A stretch of 49,837 nt of DNA from Welwitschia mirabilis (lineage: Eukaryota; Gnetophyta; Gnetopsida; Welwitschiales). A model generated the notes under the pieces. That model was not told where the DNA came from and searched no databases. It worked only from the letters and a program-made list of their open reading frames with translations. Positions 45,506 through 49,837 of this stretch are shown in pieces. The DNA is taken from assembly GCA_051453625.1 (NCBI GenBank), contig JBOZIK010000001.1, positions 202,985,461 through 203,035,297 of the forward strand. The letters are read 5' to 3'. Numbering within the stretch: the stretch's first letter is position 1; every line of letters starts with the position of its first letter. The translations under genes and the position numbers were made by a program.

Positions 45506-46900
45506 TGTAAACTATTTTAAATCAAACCTTCTATTATTAATCTTTTCAACAAATCTTATGGTCTTAATTTAGAAAACACCTGTGAACCTCTTTATGAGTT
45601 TTAATATATTATGTTAATCATTCCATAATAAGTTAATTAAAATGGTAAAATTATGATGAAAATTTATTTTTTCTTCAAAAATAAAAACAAAAAGCTTGTT
45701 TACATTAAATCTTTATCAATAAATTAAAAAATCTTAACCCTATTTTTTGGAGAAATAATTTTTAGCACATAAAACCAATAAGTTAAGGCAAAATTATATT
45801 TCACATAATGTGATGATTGATTATTTTAAGGATTCATTAATGGAATTCCATCAACATGGCCCTAAAACATGAATAACTATGAGCCTTTTCTATGAAGATT
45901 TAATAACATAAATTAGAAAAGTAATTGAGATTATAAGTGAATAAAGTTTTACATTAAAAGGATCTAAGAATTTTAGGATATGATATAATACATAGGTAAA
46001 GTTCTAGAAATTAGAAGAGATCATTTATATCTAAATATATATCTAAGAAAATCCAAAGTTCCAAAAAAGCTATACGAAGAGTTATCTACAAGTTTAATGT
46101 TAAGTTTGATATGAGTATAAAATTTAATATTTTAGTTAAAAAACACAAAAAATGTTAAAACATCAAAATAGCTAAATATATTGGAGCTTCTATTTGTGTC
46201 ATTTTACTTTTATTTAATATGAAATTATTGAATGATTGTCTATTTCTATTTATAAACATGTAGCAGCTAAAGAACTAAGTGTTTTATGAGCTAAGAGGCC
46301 TCTTCTAGTCCAGAATAAAAATTTTCCTCCATTGTATATTCATATATCTAAAATGGATAAGTCACCTTATATTCTCTTAAAAACTCAATAAAATAGATTA
46401 TATACTTTATAAAATATTATTCAATCTTAAATAAAGATATTAAATGATGTTTTGAAATAACTAGTTAAAAACCAAAACTTCAACAAGAAATAAAAAACTA
46501 AATTTAACACCAAAATAATACAAAGTCTTCAATGTGTAGAGTAAGGAATAAAGAATAGTTACTTTGATTACCTCTTACATGTTTTATTTGATAAATTAAA
46601 ACTAAAAAGAAAATCATCTAATTAAACCTTTATCTAACTCTAGTGAGTAAATACTATTAAAGCTAGTAAAAATGTCAAAGGTATTAATGCTATTTTTCTT
46701 AGAAGGGGTATACAAATCAATAACACTCTTCAACCACCTAGATAAGTATCTTCTACATTCAACTTGAACCTTTACCTATACGTGATCCTAAAAAGAATGA
46801 TGAAGTTAATGTAGAAAGGCACCAACATAAATAAGTTATAATAGATCTATTTCCTAGATTTTATCACCTAAAGATTAAAAAAAAACTTAAAGAATTATAT
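45506..46900. other. AT-rich stretch, probably gypsy internal DNA
   Basis: No motif could be recognised. As it directly precedes plus-strand gypsy pol it may contain the rest of gag, too decayed to read. Confidence 0.35.
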
Positions 46901-48560
46901 TTAAATTTATTTAAGGAAGTAAAAATATACATTACACTTTTAGATTGTAGAAAGCAAGTACATTTGCATGCTAGATTTCTTAAATACATGTGTCCAATGA
47001 AAAAAATGAATATAAAGAATAATGATTATCTAGATCAAAAAATTATTCATAAATAATACCAAAAGGAGTAATAAACTTTGGTTAGAAAGACTAAATAAAA
47101 CTAGGATAATATTTCAACTTAAAAATTATTCATAAAAGACATCCAAAGAAGAAATAAAATATGTTTTGATGTAATAAGTTTTATTATCATTTAGACTCTC
47201 TTAAAAATAGAAGATAATCCTATAGTTTTTTCACTTATTTTTAGTAGATCATTTCTTGCTACTTCTAAATCTTTAATTAACTATAGTAATGATGTGATTA
47301 CAAGTCAATTGTCAACATGAAAATAAAATTATAAGTTTTAACAATACAATAAAAAAATAGTTAGATGATCTTGAATATGTATACTTAATTAAAAATGTTA
47401 ATAATAATTTTTTTAAGTCTTTGTGTTCCATTGAGGATTATTCTTTATTTCATTTACCTAAGGAATTAGCATTTATTTTGTAATAGAATTCTAGACACAA
47501 AACACATTAAAAATATAAACTAAAATCTAGAACCATTTACCATAAAAATAATCCTCCACTAGAGAGTCCATAAAATTTTTTAACTTAGACCTTTTTTTAA
47601 AGATCTAATGTATTCATGTTTATGGAATAACAACTTATTTTTTCTACTCATTTGTACTAAAATTTTCACATCACAAAACAAAGGCTTGATTTCTTTACTT
47701 AGAAAACATAAAAAGACTATAAGATAGACAATTTTATATTTTAAATGTAGTAATTCTAATAGATGCATATAAAGGATTCATTTAAAAAAAATGCTATGCC
47801 TAAAAGAGATCCTTAATGTATACTTAACTTTGACATGAAATTAGTAAAGATGAAAGCACTTACATTATAATATATAGTGTTATTTATCTAACACATGATA
47901 TTGAATAGGTTATTTTTACTTAAACTATATCAAAAAAAACGCCTAACATTCCTATGGTAAAAAATGAAAATAATTACTTATCCTCACAAGGGAAAAGTAG
48001 GATGAAAATTGTGTTGACTATATAAAACTCAATTCCACAATTCAAAGGGATCATTTTTCCTTTCCCTTTTCTGATAAATCTTAGAAATGTTAGTATAATT
48101 ACTATTCTTTTAGATGGATAGTTAGGTTATAACCAAATAAAAAAACTACCCTCAAGAAAATATATTTGTTACATGTTCTTTTAGTATCTTTTCTTACAAG
48201 CATATGCCATATTATTCATATAATGCTTCTACTAATATTCAACATTACATGAGGATTATCCTTTATGAAATTATTAAAAACATTAAGAAGTATTTGAATG
48301 ATTTTCCATCTTTAACAACACTTTCAAATTTTGTTTTAATTATCTTAATCTTGTCATTAAATGTTTTAAAACAAAAATTATCATAGTCATTAGGAGAAAT
48401 CCCATTTTATGATTATTAAGATTATTATTTTAGGTCATGTCATACCTAGAAATGGATCCTATTAAAATTTAACTTATTACTAATCTTTGCATTTCTAAAT
48501 GTGTTAAAGAAGGTGTTGATAGAATTGAAAATCCTAAATAGGTTCTTTTAAAATTTTAAA
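46900..48560 (+). pseudogene. Athila-like gypsy gag-pol remnant: protease and reverse transcriptase
   Basis: About 46913-47010 reads KEVKIYITLLDCRKQ...ARFLKYMCPMKK, the conserved block before the Athila protease. NPIVFSLIFSRSFLATSKSL (from 47216) is the protease C-terminal block. RT follows: MVKNENNYL at 47954, LDG*LGYNQI (48110-48139; the Leu-Asp-Gly-Tyr-Ser form is typical of Athila/Tat rather than chromoviruses), MPYYSYNAS at 48204, and the catalytic box as YLND (48291-48302, first Asp now Asn). The frame continues through ILGHVIPRNG and DPIKI*LITNL near 48415-48490. Stops and at least three frameshifts break the frame. RNase H and integrase are not seen before the copia LTR at about 48625, which probably interrupts the element. 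Confidence 0.78.
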
Positions 48561-48624
48561 TCCAAATCAAAATTAAATCTATCTACGCACAGTTCACTTT
48601 TGAGAAATAATGAAATCAAGAAAG

Positions 48625-49825
48625 TGCATACATAAAATGAAAAGATGAAAGTAAAGAATAAACAAGAAAGAAAGCACAAAATACCAATTTTGATGCACTT
48701 AGAATTTATAGTGATTTAGGAACTCCCTTACTCCACTCTCGATGATCAGCCTTCCAAGCTTGATCTCAGATCTTTATTACTCCATAGGTTTTTCTAGGTT
48801 TACCTGTAATCCTTATAAGCAGACTTTTACAGGCTAAGTCTTAACCTTTAATAATAGACTTTTGTAGGATAAGTATCAACCTCTGAAACTAATGGATGTG
48901 ATGTGATGATGCCTTGATTGCTCAGATATCACATGTTCGATAGTAGTACAATGAGTGGAGATCTTCTCTAATAGATCATAGTGATGAAGATCTTAGATAT
49001 AATTTTGAGTGAAGTACTTTTGCTACAGATATATCTCCTCAATCAGATGTGAAGTAATACAATGATATACCAATGAAAATACAACTTGATCTTTTAGATT
49101 ATCAATGATTATGCTAAATAGGAATAGTGCCAAAAAGGTTTCTAAGTCATCTATTACTTAGCTATTTATAATGAAAGGCTATTAGGATTTATTACAAATG
49201 AATTGTGCCTCCAATGGCTATAAACATCTATAAAATGATTAGGTAACAACTAGGAAATGGGTACATAACATTTAGATAAATTTCTTTTTCGTGTTGTTCG
49301 GTCAATTCCATAAAAATCCAGTCGACCCCATATGGGGCCGTGAATTACACAGGTCACATGAGAAAAGACTTTGGTCACCCTAGGTTTTTATGTCTCCAAG
49401 TCTGATTGATCCCATTTAGATCTAGTCAACCCCATTCTGGGTCTGGTTGACTCCTTGTCTCTTGGTCTGAAACTACTATCTATCAAGTCCTCAAATCTGG
49501 TCAACCCCATAAAAATCCTGTCGACCCTTTGCTATTTGGTTTAGGGACACTTATTCTTTAGGCTACAGGTTTGGTCAACCTCATAAGAAACTAGTCGATC
49601 CCTCTTGATTTAGTTCATTTCTTTGTGATTGCTTTAGATGCGGTTGATCCCTTTAGGATCCAGTTGACCCCTAAAGGAAGTTAACATAATTCAACAGTTT
49701 TTATGGTGCATTTTGGTCTAATTTTTTTACCCGCAAAACTCAATCTCATTTGCACACAAGATATAACATTTTTGCATTACACAAGAGAAATTATTTTAAC
49801 ATTAATTAGTAAATATAATCTAATA
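48625..49825 (-). mobile_element. 3' LTR of a second copia element (minus strand, partial element)
   Basis: On the minus strand the LTR starts TATTAGATTATATTT at 49825, two bases after a polypurine tract, and may end at 48625 (TGCATACATAAAATG on the plus strand). It contains ACTCCACTCTCGATGATCAG (48733-48752) and repeated 'AGACTTTTRYAGGMTAAGT' units, both typical of plant copia LTRs, and a long series of GGTCRACC-like motifs at 49298-49672. It is a different subfamily from the 37-45 kb element. The rest of the element lies to the right, outside the window. Confidence 0.6.
49298..49672. repeat. Repeated GGTCRACCCC couplets in the copia LTR
   Basis: Near-palindromic GGTCAACC / AGTCGACCC / GGTTGATCC motifs occur at least ten times, often as pairs separated by about 20 bases, for example CAGTCGACCCC after CATAAAAATC near 49310, and again CTGGTCAACCCC then CCTGTCGACCC at about 49497-49530. 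CG pairs survive here more often than elsewhere in the window. Confidence 0.65.
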
Positions 49826-49827
49826 AT

Positions 49828-49837
49828 CTCCCCCTTT
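49828..49837 (-). other. Polypurine tract of the second copia element (cut by window edge)
   Basis: AAAGGGGGAG on the minus strand precedes the LTR start by two bases, the same arrangement as at 38709-38720. Confidence 0.7.

Noticed and set aside
1-49837. CRISPR arrays, bacterial operons, rRNA or intact tRNA genes
   Set aside because: No regular short direct repeats with unique spacers, no ribosome-binding-site/ORF clusters, and no conserved rRNA or tRNA sequence were seen; the window is nuclear plant-type repeat DNA.

Overview
The window looks like intergenic, transposon-packed DNA from a land plant, most likely a flowering plant. It is very AT-rich, CG dinucleotides are scarce, and there are four N gaps (4550-4625, 9859-9958, 15595-15694, 33187-33614). 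I found no intact host gene. Nearly every recognisable coding block is a broken piece of a retroelement, full of stop codons and frameshifts. The element types (plant LINEs with a DUF4283-type ORF1, Ty1/copia with an iMet primer site, Athila-like Ty3/gypsy with an Asp-type primer site) are the basis for calling it a plant; the species cannot be named from the sequence.

Layout. Position 1-110 is the tail of an Athila-like gypsy LTR. About 1470-6560 is a decayed LINE on the minus strand (LINE-1 here). 6.6-15.7 kb is AT-rich DNA with little recognisable apart from weak LTR-like sequence near 9.0-11.7 kb. About 15.7-21.33 kb is a plus-strand LINE (LINE-3) with endonuclease and reverse transcriptase remnants, a poly(A) tail, and a tRNA-type SINE-like insertion inside the RT region. 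22.6-24.06 kb is a minus-strand copia LTR. 24.2-29.7 kb is a second minus-strand LINE (LINE-2). 30.3-32.25 kb holds a pyrimidine-rich block and two short degenerate tandem arrays, one carrying TTTAGGG-like motifs and one with a 178-188 bp period.

From 32.46 to 37.25 kb two Athila-like LTR-plus-leader segments face each other as an imperfect inverted repeat around a gag-position reading frame. That frame is open for about 295 codons except for five stops, all explicable as glutamine codons hit by C-to-T change. 37.29-45.51 kb is a two-LTR copia element on the minus strand. Its two LTRs are 1415 and 1414 bp; gag, protease, GAG-pre-integrase and the RNase H tail are recognisable, integrase and RT are missing, and an extra reading frame of the 'putative plant transposon protein' type lies before the 3' LTR. 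46.9-48.55 kb is plus-strand Athila-like gypsy pol (protease and RT). 48.6-49.83 kb is the LTR of another minus-strand copia element, with its polypurine tract at the window edge.

Together this is a nested TE graveyard. The plus-strand gypsy pieces at 32.5-35.8 and 46.9-48.5 kb may be one element split by later insertions. The strongest leads are the inverted LTR pair with its deaminated reading frame, the copia deletion derivative with its extra ORF, and the tandem arrays beside them. I see no convincing new functional system.
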